Source of the DNA: Malaya genurostris
Lineage: Eukaryota > Arthropoda > Insecta > Diptera > Culicidae
Length of the DNA: 64,000 bases
Assembly: GCF_030247185.1 (NCBI RefSeq)
Contig: NC_080572.1
Coordinates: 41,570,896 to 41,634,895, forward strand
Direction of reading: 5' to 3'
The number at the start of each line of letters is the position of its first letter. The stretch's first letter is position 1. The position numbers and the translations under genes were made by a program. This document shows, piece by piece, positions 34,035 to 45,796 of this stretch. The notes beneath the pieces were generated by a model. The model was not told the origin of the DNA. It did no database searches and saw nothing but the letters and a program-made list of their open reading frames with translations.

Positions 34035-36199
34035 ATCATTTTTTTAATGAACAAAAACATACGATTTTAACATACAGAACGTTAGTCAAAATAGCTAATA
34101 GTTTCAAGTTAATTTATTACAACTAAAAAATTGTAAATTTAAAGTACTACAATTATCAACTTTGCCTAGAGTTCGTTTATATAAAATCAGTTTTTCAAAC
34201 TGAATTTACTGTTAATTTGTTTGTCGAGAAATTGACGAAAAAACACACAAGTAATATACTATACTACTATACAAGTAATATACTTGTGATTTCAATCAAA
34301 TATTGAATGAAACAAATTAATCAACTGAAAAAAATCATTATTTGGCCTTGTAGTTTCAAGTAGTAATATTTTCCATATAAAATGAGATTATTTTTTGTCA
34401 CTATTTCAAAAAAATGAATCGTTGTGTGAAACCCAAATTTGACTATTTTTACAACTTTTTTCTCAGTGTGTATGCCGCATCTTCCACTCGAAAAACAAAA
34501 CCATGATATAGTCAAATAGTAAATTCAAACGACTGAATTAATTACTCCTTGAAAGCCAATGAACTTCCATAAATACCGAAGAAAGAAAATATGGTAGTAA
34601 TCCTTTGCGAAAAATAGTGGAGGCTTTGAAAAGCATCGAATAATTTGGTAATTTGAAACTGAATTCTTGATACTGGAACTGGATTCTGAAACTGAGCTCT
34701 GAAACCGAATCAAACGAAATGAGGTGCTTAAGATACACTTGTTTTACTTCCTGCTCAGTCAACAGCACAGGCTTGAATGTCATCAAATCTCAACCTTTTA
34801 TTCTTACCCAGTAGGTTAGGCAAAAATGAAATATCGCTAACTACCAATCTCAAACCCACCGTCACAAGTACGAGAAAGGCAAACACCCGTCATGAGTTTT
34901 CCTCTCTGATATCCGTTCATACCGTACATTCCAGAACACTTTATCATATTTCCATTTGCATGTAGCAAAAATTATATTGAAACATTAGATACAACAAGAG
35001 ATATTCACGATCAAAAACTTATCACTCTCTCTAACGGTGACGTCCAACGTCATTATTTGTAACATAATCTCCGGAACCATAGGCTTTCCGAATATGATCA
35101 ATGGCGTAATAGTATATTTTATACAAACCTACACTCAGAAAAATGTTATGGTACCGGTTACTATATCAGGGATCATTTTGATCATGCGTGTATAGTGGTT
35201 TTCAACCGACAATTCAATCAGGTGATTTCAACAATGGTCAAGTTCATTATTACTATATGAGGCTTTGCCTCTTGAACAGTAATATTGACCAGTTTATTGT
35301 CTGAATTACTATTACGAATATGATGGTTAGCGTAACCGCTACTGATTCCACTGCTAATGTTTCCCAGTTCAGATAGCAAGCCTCCAACGGGAATAGCGAT
35401 ATTTGACTCAGGGTCCTCATCAGGAAGTGTCGTAGTCGGAAACGGCGCGTTTTCACGTCCGCTGGTCGATATAAACCGTCTGGAATTGGGAACTGTTACT
35501 GGTGACATCAGTTCAATGCTGCATCACTCATTACGCCGTTGTCTGGTGAAAGGTTGATGATTGACGTAGAAGCATTACTGGTTGCAGTTGCTGATCCAGG
35601 AATCTGGATCACTATCCGGTGAAGTATGTCCCAGAACAAGAATGAGCAGCTAGGACGAAATCAACAGCCGAATCAAGAAGTAAACCTCAACACCTGTTAG
35701 ATTGCCGCACTGAGATATCTTGCTACTTCTCCCTTCATAAAGCGCTTATGTTGTTCCTCCGCGACCTATAATTGACTAATTTTTCATATACAAGACGTCC
35801 ATTTACATAACGATTCGACTTAACTGAAAACAAAACCGATATCGGTGAAAACGTTGAAAAGTTAAATTTCAACGACGGAAACGAGTATGACTATAAAATT
35901 TACATTAATTACCTTCAAGACCAATGTAAACGAAAAATTATGCACAATCACAAAATACAAAACCTTTGCATCCATCACTCCAGTTGTTATACACGTACGC
36001 AATTATCAGCCATACTGGAACTTTTTTATGCCCAATTAAAAAATAGATGCGTTTATTGACAATTTGTATAGTCAGCTTAATTAAAATACATAGTCGGTTG
36101 AAAAACACTATACGATCATGTAGTTACCACATGAATTCTGTTCATATGAACAATATGAATAGTGTTTTCAAACTTCACAATCTTCCAGCCTACTATATA
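34035..36199. other. Unassigned; partial dispersed repeat and an unrecognised minus ORF
   Basis: 34869-35035 matches 57474-57695, sharing ATTAGATACAACAAGAGATA and TATTCACGATCAAAAACTTA. At 35508-35218 (minus) a 96-codon frame has ordinary protein composition (FPTTTLPDEDPESNIAIPVG) and is preceded by further protein-like but interrupted sequence up to about 35700. It may be a decayed retroelement ORF, though I recognise no domain. Confidence 0.35.
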
Positions 36200-37300
36200 A
36201 CAGTTCGGCTGAAAAGTTCGTACCGTTTAATAGAAACACACATTTTTTTGCCAAAATTCGATTTTATTATTCAACATAATTGCCATCAGAGGCGATACAG
36301 CGATTATAGCGATCTTCCAACTTTTCGAAACCATTTTTGTAGTACGATTTGTCCTTTGCCTCAAAATAGGCCTCAGTTTCAGCGATTACCTCTTCATTGC
36401 TTCTAAATTTTTCACCAGCGAGCATTCTCTTGAGGTCTGAGAACAGTAAAAGTCACTGGGGGCCAAATTTGGAGAATACGGTGGATGAGGGAGCAATTCG
36501 AAGCCCAATTCGTTCAATTTCAGCATGGTTTTCATCGAATTGTGACACGGTGCATTGTCTTGATGAAACAAAACTTTTTTCTTCTTAAAATGAGGACGCT
36601 TTTTTTAAATTTCGTCCTTCAAACGCTCTAATAACGCTATATAATAGTCACTGTTGATGGTTTTTCCCTTTTCAAGGTAGTCGATGAAAATTATACCATG
36701 TGAATCCCAAAATACAGACGCCATAACCTTACCAGCCGATTGTTGAGTCTTTCCACGCTTTGGGTTCGGTTCATCGCGTGCAGTCCACTCAGCTGACTGT
36801 CGATTGAACTCCGGAGTGAAGTGATGGAGCCATGTTTCGTCCATTGTTATATATCGACGAAAAAATCGGTTTTATTTCGCTAAAACAGCTCCAAACACTG
36901 CTCAGAATCATCAATTCGTTGTTGTTTTTGATCGATTGTGAGCTCACGCGGCACCCATTTTGCACAAAACTTTCTCATATCCAAATATTCGTGAATAATA
37001 TGTCCAACACGTTCCTTTGATATCTTTAGGGTGTCATCTATCTCGATCAACTTCACTTTACGGTCATTGAAAACCATTTTGTGGATTTTTTTCACGTTTT
37101 CATCGGTAACAGCCTATTTTGGACGTCCATTGCGTTCATCGTTTTCGATGCTCATATGACCAGTACGAAATTTTGCAAACCACTTACGAATTGTTGCTTC
37201 GCCCGGTGCAGAGTCTGGATAACACTCTTCAAGCCATTTTTTGGTATCGGCGGCACTTTTTTTCATCAAATAGTCTTCTCAAGTTATAGTCTTTGTTATC
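36200..37300 (-). mobile_element. Mariner (DD34D) element, 5' truncated
   Basis: The 3' terminal repeat begins ACAGTTCGGCTGAAAAGTTC directly after a TA at 36198-36199. The minus-strand transposase extends almost to its start codon, where the element is cut at about 37300 by another repeat boundary, so the 5' terminal repeat is missing. The relic at 9917-10420 is a more decayed relative. Confidence 0.8.
36386..37280 (-). pseudogene. Mariner transposase with several lesions
   Basis: Motifs in order on the minus strand: KKWLEECYPDS and RKWFAKFRTG (N-terminal DNA-binding part), GHIIHEYLDMRKFCAKWVPREL (linker, the WVPHEL-type motif), YITMDETWLHHFTPE (first Asp), KVMASVFWDSHGIIFIDYL, HQDNAPCHNS (second Asp), and PPYSPNLAPSDFY (third Asp, 34 residues after the second). 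Nonsense codons and frame changes separate these blocks. All three Asp of the DD34D triad are still readable, so the copy is relatively young. Confidence 0.85.
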
Positions 37301-38023
37301 TACACAGAAAAAAATAATGAATTTTACAGGTGACAGAATTCTACAAACGATATAATTCACAACTACTAAATTTTTAAAATGACGCAATATTCCATTCGCA
37401 CAGAATTTTACATTGTCCGAGTGTAATTTGCACTCGGCTACCAAGTGCCGCTGTATGGATTTATATTTATCAACTATTCACTGAACAGATATGAGCTCTG
37501 CGGTCCAGTCGTGTAACCGATGTGCTTGTGACCTGATGTTTCTCGGTTCAAGTCGCGATGCTGCTATCGATTTTTTGTTTTTTATTTCATTCGAATTCAA
37601 GACATGTAATTTTCAAATCACACAATTTTCAATATTCTTGAATATAAATTTGAATGAAATACGACGCTCCATTTATGTGCATCTTATAAGATGTAAAATC
37701 ACAAGATTTTTTCGAACGGTGTAGTACTTTATACAATACAGATTGTAATATCATATCATGGCCGTTGCTACACAGATAAAAATATTTTGTGATTTTACAT
37801 TTATTTTCATGCACATATTTGGAGCAGGCAATTAAATGGAAATTTACATTACAAAACGAAACGGTTTGGAAATATACAGTCTTGTTCAATGAAAAATTAA
37901 ATGAATTCTAATGTAATTTTACATCAATCATGGTTTTAAATCAGATTTTCGTTTCAACTGATGTCTATTTCATAGTACTATCGGTTTACATGTCGTGTAA
38001 GTTTCATCTTTTCTTTCTGTGTA
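37301..38023. mobile_element. Possible inverted-repeat element with TACACAGAAA ends
   Basis: The left end TACACAGAAAAAAATAATGA and the reversed right end TACACAGAAAGAAAAGATGA are similar for about 30 bp. The left end coincides with the break in the mariner at 37300. The interior is AT-rich with repeated 'GATTTTACAT' motifs. The match is imperfect and no target duplication is evident. Confidence 0.35.
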
Positions 38024-39460
38024 CTATTTAAGCATATAGTCGAAATGACCATGACAAACAGGTTACGGCTACTATAGTATTTTTTTCAGTGTATGATTAA
38101 CAGTTACAGTTGATTTTCCAACTATTCTTCGATCGTCAGTACACTCCATCGGACATTTCCGATAAATGTGAACGCTTGGTTGTTGCTGAAACTTGTGCCG
38201 GTCAACCTCACAGCAAAAATTCAACAACGCTTAGCTGTCTATCGGCTTTCCCTGCTCGATCATAATATTTACGACGGTTCACCCGATCACTGTAACTTTT
38301 CTCACCAACCGTTCCAAGTGCTTCAGGTGCTCTCTTGGCGGGAATAAAAATAAAGCGATTTCCAAAGAGATGAGAAAATGAGTGATCGCAAACTGTACCA
38401 TGAACTCACGAACGAACTGTCAGAGCTTGAAACTACGGCACAAGCACCGTCAACGGCGAACGATTGAAGTTCCGCTAGTGTATTTCACTCTTCCATCCCG
38501 ATCAAGTCGGTCGCGCATTGCCCCTTGTTGGATCGTATTTTTTCCTTTTTGTTCTAAAAAGAAAAACCGTAGGAAAACTTCTCGCAGCTAGCTGGAGTGC
38601 AGTTGGAGTGTGTTGCTGTTGCTCGATCATCTTCGAAGTGTTGCAACATTACTGAGCATACCGCCTATGGCCGCTGAGAAAATTTGAAGAATGTGATTTG
38701 TGTGAAGCCATGTTGAGTAAGAGTGAAAGGGAAAAATTGTCGGTGTCTATATAATTTTAGATTTGGCTGAAGCTCCACTCAGCTGAATGCAGGCGATCGT
38801 GTTCGGTACGGTGACAGTGCAGTGCGATCACTAATTAGCGGGATCAGTTGCTGCATTCGTTTGCAATAAGTCGGTAGCACGGCATTGTTCGTGTAGTAGC
38901 AGAAATTCGGGAGTTGGAAAATATTCAAAGCCTGATGATGTCATGAGTCGAAATCTAAACCACAAGAGCCGCCCGGGCTGCATTAGCTCATAATGAAAAT
39001 TTCCAAAGTACCCAGAAAAAAAACAGCAAGTGCTTTCCATGTGCTCGTGAAAGCAATAAATTTCACCGAGTAAATAATCACATCGCAAGTCAAACATTCG
39101 GGAGCAAGAAAATACGAACATTCGGTGAGCGGTGTTTTCCTCGGTGCGGGTCGTGCAGTCGAGTGTTGTTCGAGTTTCTGAACCGTCTCAAATAGTGTTG
39201 GGCTTAATGACAAATTGGTTGAACAATTTTAATTCGATTAGCAAGAATAGCGTTTGCACAGTGAAGGAAAAACAACAGCTCAGCTTACTGAACTTAGTGT
39301 TGGTGATGGTGATGCTAGTGGTGTGAAACGATCTCGGGAAACTCACACTACACCAAACGGAGGATAAGTGTAGTCAGAATTAATGCCCCTTCGAACCAAT
39401 CCGACAAGCAGACTCGACTACTGTTACTACACTAGGAAACGACAGGTTTGTAAGCAGGTT
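38024..39460 (+). promoter_or_regulatory. Candidate promoter and 5' exon of an unidentified gene
   Basis: This block is GC-richer and lower in repeats than its neighbours, with CAGT-containing start-site-like words near 38814 and 39160. Such composition is typical of insect promoters and long 5' UTRs. A possible first coding exon lies at its 3' end (39384-39445). No downstream exon is recognisable in the window, so the gene, if real, would continue across a long intron or beyond. Confidence 0.3.
39384..39445 (+). CDS. Candidate first coding exon, unknown product
   Basis: ATG at 39384 opens a frame reading MPLRTNPTSRLDYCYYTRK and two further codons, ending at CAG followed by GTTTGTAAG, a possible splice donor (a second donor GTAAGC lies 4 bp later). 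The start context TTAATGC is weak. The support is composition, the donor and the position at the end of a GC-rich 5' UTR-like block. I do not recognise the peptide. It could equally be chance. Confidence 0.25.
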
Positions 39461-40580
39461 ATTAGTTTTACTTTTCACCTCATTTATTTCGTGTAGATAC
39501 CGGCCGATCCGGTCGGGATCCTGCTCGATATTACATGGCTTGATTCCAATTGTTTGTATTTATTGATTGTGTGAAACAGTATTTTCGAAAGTAAAAACGA
39601 CTACAACAGGATTTATTTTTCTGCAAGATGTGTTCGTATTGTAGCCGGAAAAATGAGTCTATAATATCTGGTCATTTACTGATTATGAACTGTTATAAGG
39701 ACTTGAGATATTTAAGAGCCTGAACAAAACGAAAATTAACATCTATTACTGCTGCAATTCTTCCGTCATTCATACTGAAGTGATGAACGGAAAAAGCAGA
39801 CGATGTACTATTTGAAACTACACAGAATCATTAGGCAGCAGCACTAGACCGTGAAGGCGCGAATAACGACTGCGACGCCCCGTTATTCATGCTTCCGATT
39901 CACAGTAGAACTCAAACATTTGCAGCGAAACTGTAGCGTCTCGCTCTATGACGATCGGGATCATCGTTTATATTTCAAATACGTATATTATTTAAAAATA
40001 AATCTTCAATCTAATTGATGTGTATCTAAATAATGCTAAACTTATTCAGCTATTGTGGCAATATTCCGGACAAAGCTTTATTGATTTTGCAACAATGACT
40101 ACTTTCTTGTCTTATTCGGTAATACCGCTGACAGACATGTGATTTCCGTACAATGATTTCTGTACAACGATGTACGCGTACAACGATGAGTTGACAGACT
40201 GGTGTTGCACACAAAATGAATGTACATTGAAACGAAACAATTCAAAACCTATCTTGATTTCCCAGCTCCGATGATCGATAATATAGAAACCAAAAAAATT
40301 TTTGGTTTGAAGTGTATTCCTACTAGCTGATTTATGACAGATATAATTATTAAACTAGTTTTGTGTGTGAGTGTTCATCAGATGACAGCCTCAAAATAGT
40401 AAATAAATCTAAGATATTCTTAGTATGTAACCATCAAAAACTGTATGGCACACATATATTCCAGAAAAATGCTATCAACGTAACAGTTTATTCACTAAGC
40501 AATTTTCATAAAAAGGATTATGTTTATCATGAAGCTGGTTTTAAAACCTTGAATTTGAAATCATTCCGAAATAATCACCA
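39461..40580. other. No supported gene
   Basis: AT-rich; a 75-codon open frame at 40363-40590 has no recognisable motif. Nothing else. Confidence 0.4.
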
Positions 40581-41960
40581 GATTGCTTGACTTTTTAAAT
40601 AAACATAGCGTCTTCTACCAATTTCAATACGGTTTTAGACAAGGTTCTGTCACACAAACTGCTATTATAGAACTAGTTGACAAGATAATGAGTGAAATAG
40701 ATCGTAAGAATATTGTCGGTGCCTTATTTCTTGACCTTAAAAAAGCTTTCGACACGTTAAACTACACGATTTTACTCGAAAAGCTCGAATGTTATGATAT
40801 CAGAGGCATTGCCAAAAGCGTTATTCAAAGTTACTTGACAAATAGGCAACAATTTGTATCCATTGATGGGGAACGTAGCAACCTCGCTCCTACGAAAATT
40901 GGTGTACCACAAGGTAGTAATATAGGACCGTTATTATTTCTCTTATACATAAATGATTTGGGCAACTTGAATCTTAACGGTACTCCAAGACTATTTGCCG
41001 ATGATACAGCCTTATTCTATCCCCATCATAATATCAGTGCCATTATAAGCTCGATGAACAGTGACCTAGATGTCCTTGACAAATATTTCAACGCTAATTT
41101 ATTGTCATTGAATTTACTTAAAACGAAATATATGATTTTTCGTTCCATGCGAAAAGTGTTACCAATTCATGACAACCCGAAGCTATCAGATTACGTGATT
41201 GAAAATGTAAAATGCTTTAAATACCTGGGCATACATCTTGACCCTACGTTATCTTGGACTCATCATATAAGTTTTGTTGAAAAACGTATCGCATCTTACT
41301 GTGGTATCATGTGGAGAGTGCGATCATATGTTCCTCGGCGTGCACTTTTGAGCTACTACTATGCTTATATTCACTCACAACTTAATTATCTTGTATCAGT
41401 ACGGGGCCGTGCAGCTAGCTCTCATCTGAAAAAATTACAAACTCTTCAGAATAGGTGTCTTAAAACCATTTTTAATAGACCTCTGCTGTTCTCTACGCTT
41501 TCATTGTACTCCGACCAAGCTCATAATGTTCTACCAATAGCTTACTTATGTGACATGCAAACCTTGTTGTTCGTTCATGACACCTTGCATGCCACGACAC
41601 ATCGACGCGCCGTAATGGCAACTTGCAACGCATTCGAACAACCACAACTCTGGGCCAAAGGCGTATTCTGTTTGTTGGTCCTACAAAATTTAATGCACTT
41701 CCTCTTGACATACAACAAATCAACATCCGCACCATATTTAGATCTAGATTGAAGCACTACTTTAGACAAAGACTGAATGAAATTTTTATACAATAAGCGT
41801 AAAGTTTAAACAATCGCAATCTATCTGTATATCAATGTTAGTTAAACGTCAACAGTATTATATTATTCAATTTTAGATATTAAACGTGGATCCCTTAAAA
41901 GGAAACTTATTTCCACTGGGATTCCACACCAATAAATTAGTTAATTGCACATCTTGGAAT
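40581..41960 (+). mobile_element. LINE retrotransposon (CR1/L2-like), 5' truncated
   Basis: The element starts inside the reverse transcriptase domain at about 40581 and continues through the domain, a C-terminal part and a 3' UTR with a 'GGATCCCTTAAAAGGAAACTT' stretch. 5' truncation is the usual outcome of LINE insertion. I could not mark the exact 3' end or target duplication. Same family as the fragment at 12937-13184. Confidence 0.75.
40583..41792 (+). pseudogene. Reverse transcriptase domain, open for 389 codons
   Basis: RNA-dependent DNA polymerase of a non-LTR retrotransposon. Visible motifs are FQYGFRQGSVTQTA, FLDLKKAFDT (motif A, catalytic Asp), GVPQGSNIGPLLFLLYINDL (motif B), LFADDTALF (motif C, ADD) and YLGIHLDPTLSW (motif E), followed by a C-terminal region with SYVPRRALLSYYYAYIHSQL. 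The open frame stops at 41752. The authentic C-terminus (INIRTIFRSRLKHYFRQRL, stop near 41795) is in another frame, so a frameshift lies near 41610. The endonuclease and fingers regions are missing by truncation. The polymerase motifs themselves are intact, so the insertion may be fairly recent. Confidence 0.85.
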
Positions 41961-42373
41961 AAATTGTTTTTAATCTCAGCTCTTCTTGTTGTTTTTTTTT
42001 GTTAGTATTAAAATTTTTGCCAGTGTTAATGAGCTGAGATTAGTTGCGTCCATTACCAGGGGGCTCCTTGTTGAGCTTTTTGGTGTGGGGGTGTGTGGTG
42101 GGCAATTAAAAAAAAAATAGATTTACGATAGGTTTGATGCTTCATTTCACTTCATAAATCTTATGAAAAATGGTCCAGTAGGCTGGAATATAATCTCATA
42201 ATGGTTTTTAGTAGGATTTTGAGGAGTTTAAAGTTGTTATGCTATATTTATGAAGTAACACTGAAAACTACTACAAGTATATAATAAATTGAATATTTTA
42301 CTTAGTACGTGTTCTGTTTTGATTTACCCACACAGAAAGACATGATTCGCTGTTCTCTATTCATACCCAAAAT
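41961..42373. other. No supported gene
   Basis: Contains an inverted pair AATCTCAGCTC (41970) and GAGCTGAGATT (42030). Otherwise nothing recognised. Confidence 0.35.
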
Positions 42374-45300
42374 AAAAGCCTGTTCGCACTATACCGGGAC
42401 GACAGGGACGGGACTATCCGGGAAGTTTTTTTTCCTCATCGGCGATGACTGAGCTGTCGGCGTATGTATGTATTGGAATCCCGGATCCGGGATAAAATCC
42501 ATTTGGTTGCCGCCGATATTCCTCACCGAGTTTTTCGCACCGTCGCACAGTGGTTCGAATCAATAAAAACGTGGACATAAATCAGTAGCTGCCAAACCGT
42601 TCTTTTAATGCATATAGTTGCTTTGAAGAAATTATTTACAAATATATACCGCATAATTTGATCCTATCATTAATTGTTCATGGCCTACTTTGACAAAAAA
42701 TGTAACCATAACTTTTTTTTCTGAAGAGATAGAAATTTTTTTTCTTCTACAAAGTTTTTGAACTATTAAAAATAATTTACTTTGTCAAATATACCAAAAG
42801 TCTAGGTCGCACCGTTTCGGATATACAAAGCGTTTTTATGGCAACCCCCTTAAAATCAGTTTTTTATTCATAAATTGTTTCGAGTTATTTTGTTATGCAG
42901 ACTTTGTTTGGAATATTTGTAGAATTTATAAAATCGCATATTTTTGTTGAAGTTAGTGCATAGGTTTGTTCTTTCCTGGCAAAGTTATGCAACATTTTAC
43001 CTTTTTTTTACCTAGGGTAAAACTTTGCACCGAAGTGAAATATGCAACTTTATGCAGCTGATTTTTACAAAATTTGTAGGAAAAGATGTGCCCAATATCA
43101 TAACAAAAAATCTAAGTGGAACTCGGTGGAACTTTTTTTTTAGGTCTTTTCAAAGTTAGTTTTAATTACTGAATTATGGCAATCCCCTTAAAACTAGTTT
43201 TCTAGTCATAACTTGTTTCGTGTTATTTTTGTATGCATACTTCGTTTGGAATAATTGTAGAAAATATAGAATTTCATAATTTTGTAGAAGCTAATGCATA
43301 AGTCTATTCTTTTCTGGAAAATTTATGCATAATTTTACCATTTTTTACCTAGGAAACCTTGTGCCGAAGCGAAATATGCAACTTAATGCAGCAAACTTTC
43401 ATAATACTTATAGGAGAACATGTACCTTATCAAATTTATTTTCCAATGAGAATATCTTGAGTAATATTCGTGTGACTCATTTTCACTATGGTCATGCTGA
43501 AACCATGAATGGTTAAGAAACAGAGGGCGCACAGTGCTCCAAAACTGGAAAAGACGGTCACAAGTCTGTACAGACTTTCACTGATTTTTGAGAGCTAACG
43601 TGTCTTCGAAGAAGTTTTACAAAATTATATAACGCTTCTTTTGAAAGTAGCACCTTAATTTTTGTTAATCGATTTCGAAAAAAAATAATTTTGTTTTTGA
43701 CGAAAAATTTTTTTTTCTATCTCTTTTCAAAGAAAAAAAACATTTCAAGTATTTTTGCTGAAGATATGAATAATGTAAAAAAATATTTTTTGAGATATTC
43801 GCTTTATTTTAAAAACAGTTTTTTTGGATTTACCTACGTAGAATTTATCTCTATTACCTAAGTATCTACTACAAAGTTAGCATTTAAATGAGTAACTTTT
43901 CCCAATACTTTTCACAACCTAATCAATCAACTAGGTAGTTAATGTTACCGAATAAATCATTACAATATGTCACTTGGTCGCATTGCATCAATCAGTATCA
44001 GTCACGCTATCGTCCGAGTTTTACGTATCGCTAATTTCTTGTTCTGTTTTAAGTTCTAGCATATCAATTGCTTCCAGTGACAATTTCTTTCCAGTTTTGA
44101 TAGGTTTGTAATAAATATTCGAAATCAGTAGGTCAGACGCTACTAGGAGTCTACAAAAAACATCTATCATCGTTTTTTCACGGCTGTTTTTCCTCGTGCC
44201 CAAGTTTGGATTTTTTTTATTTGTTTATTAATTTTTAACATTTTTCATTCAATAAACTATAAAGGTTGTTTTATAGAATCGCTTATTTGAAACCTAAGAA
44301 AAAACCGTACATTCATGCCTTGGACGAATTTTTGTATCTTTGTTATATTTTACAGGCTGTTGAAAAAAGGCTTTGTGTGAAATACCCCATGGATTATTAC
44401 TATACATGCTATGCACGTATGCAAATATTTAAAGATATTTCTATCCTATTTCCGACTACCAGTCTGGACGCGCGTAAACACGCACAAACAAGTTCATGCT
44501 TGCACGCGCAACTTAAGCAAATTGTTGCGATTTTTATTTTGTTACTTTTTACAATTGACAATACTAGAATAAATCTAAGTGGAACTAGATGCAATTTTAG
44601 GCCTTTTCAAATTTAGTTTTAATTATTGAAAGTCCGAAAAATTATCAAAACTTCACCACATATTTAAAAAATGGAAAAATGTTTTCTAGACAAAATATTA
44701 TAAAGTATTGTTAAAGTACAAACCTTTACGAAGAGATTTCATGTTTAAACGTGTAAATAAATTGAGTTATCGCGAAGCAACACGATTTTAAGACGAGATG
44801 TTGATTAGGCGACGCTCACTGCAAAAGTGAGTTACAGAAATAGCAGACGCGTGGCGCCCTCTGTTTCTTAACCATTCATGGTTTCAGTATGGCCATTCTA
44901 CAATTATTCCAAACGAAGTATGCATACAAAAATAACACAAAACAAGTTATGACTAGAAAACTAGTTTTAAGGGGTTTGCCATAATTCAGTAATTAAAACT
45001 AACTTTGAAAAGACCTAAAAAAAAAGTTCCACCGAGTTCCACTTAGATTTTTTGTTATGATATTGGGCACATCTTCTCCTACAAATTTTGTAAAAATCAG
45101 CTGCATAAAGTTGCATATTTCGCTTCGGTGCAAGGTTTTATCCTAGGTAAAAAAAAGGTAAAATGTTGCATAACTTTGCCAGGAAAGAACAAACCTATGC
45201 ACTATCTTCAACAAAAATATGCAATTTTATAAATTCTACAATTATTCCAAACAAAGTCTGCATAACAAAATAACTCGAAACAATTTATGAATAAAAAACT

Positions 45301-45796
45301 GATTTTAAGGGGGTTGCCATAAAAACGCTTTGTATATCCGAAACGGTGCGACCTAGACTTTTGGTATATTTGACAAAGTAAATTATTTTTAATAGTTCTA
45401 AAACTTTGTAGAAGAAAAAAAAATTCTATCTCTTCAGAAAAAAAAGTTATGGTTACATTTTTTGTCAAAGTAGGCCATGAACAATTAATGATAGGATCAA
45501 ATTACGCGGTATATATTTGTAAATAATTTCTTCAAAGCAACTATATGCATTAAAAGAACGGTTTGGCAGCTATTGATTTATGTCCACGTTTTTATTGATT
45601 CGAACCACTGTGCGTCGGCGCTGGAAAAAACTCGGCGTGGAATATCGGTGGCAACCAAATGGATTTTATCCCGGATCCGGGATTCCAATACATACACGCG
45701 CCGGCAGCTCAGTCATCGCCGATGAGGAAAAAAACGCCCCGGATAGTCCCGGATGGTCCCGTCCCGGTCGTCTTGGTATAGTGCGAACAGGCTTTT
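42374..45796. mobile_element. Foldback-type element, copy B, with about 1-kb inverted arms
   Basis: The ends AAAAGCCTGTTCGCACTATA are inverted at both borders. The left arm (42374-43530) and the right arm (44862-45796) are reverse complements over about 930 bp, apart from a deletion of about 225 bp in the right arm. The middle (43531-44861) corresponds in part to the right interior of copy A (26992-29477). No transposase is present. Long inverted arms, internal direct repeats and lack of coding capacity are what define foldback elements. Confidence 0.75.
42841..43430. repeat. Tandem direct repeat inside the foldback arm
   Basis: Two units of about 340-350 bp follow each other. Both run from 'GGCAA(C/T)CCCCTTAAAA' through 'TTTGGAATA-TTGTAGAA', 'TGCATA-GT-T-TTCTTT' and 'TTTTACCTAGG' to 'CCGAAG(C/T)GAAATATGCAACT'. 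They are clearly homologous but diverged, so the duplication is older than the arm inversion. The same pair exists in copy A at about 27340-27900. Confidence 0.65.
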
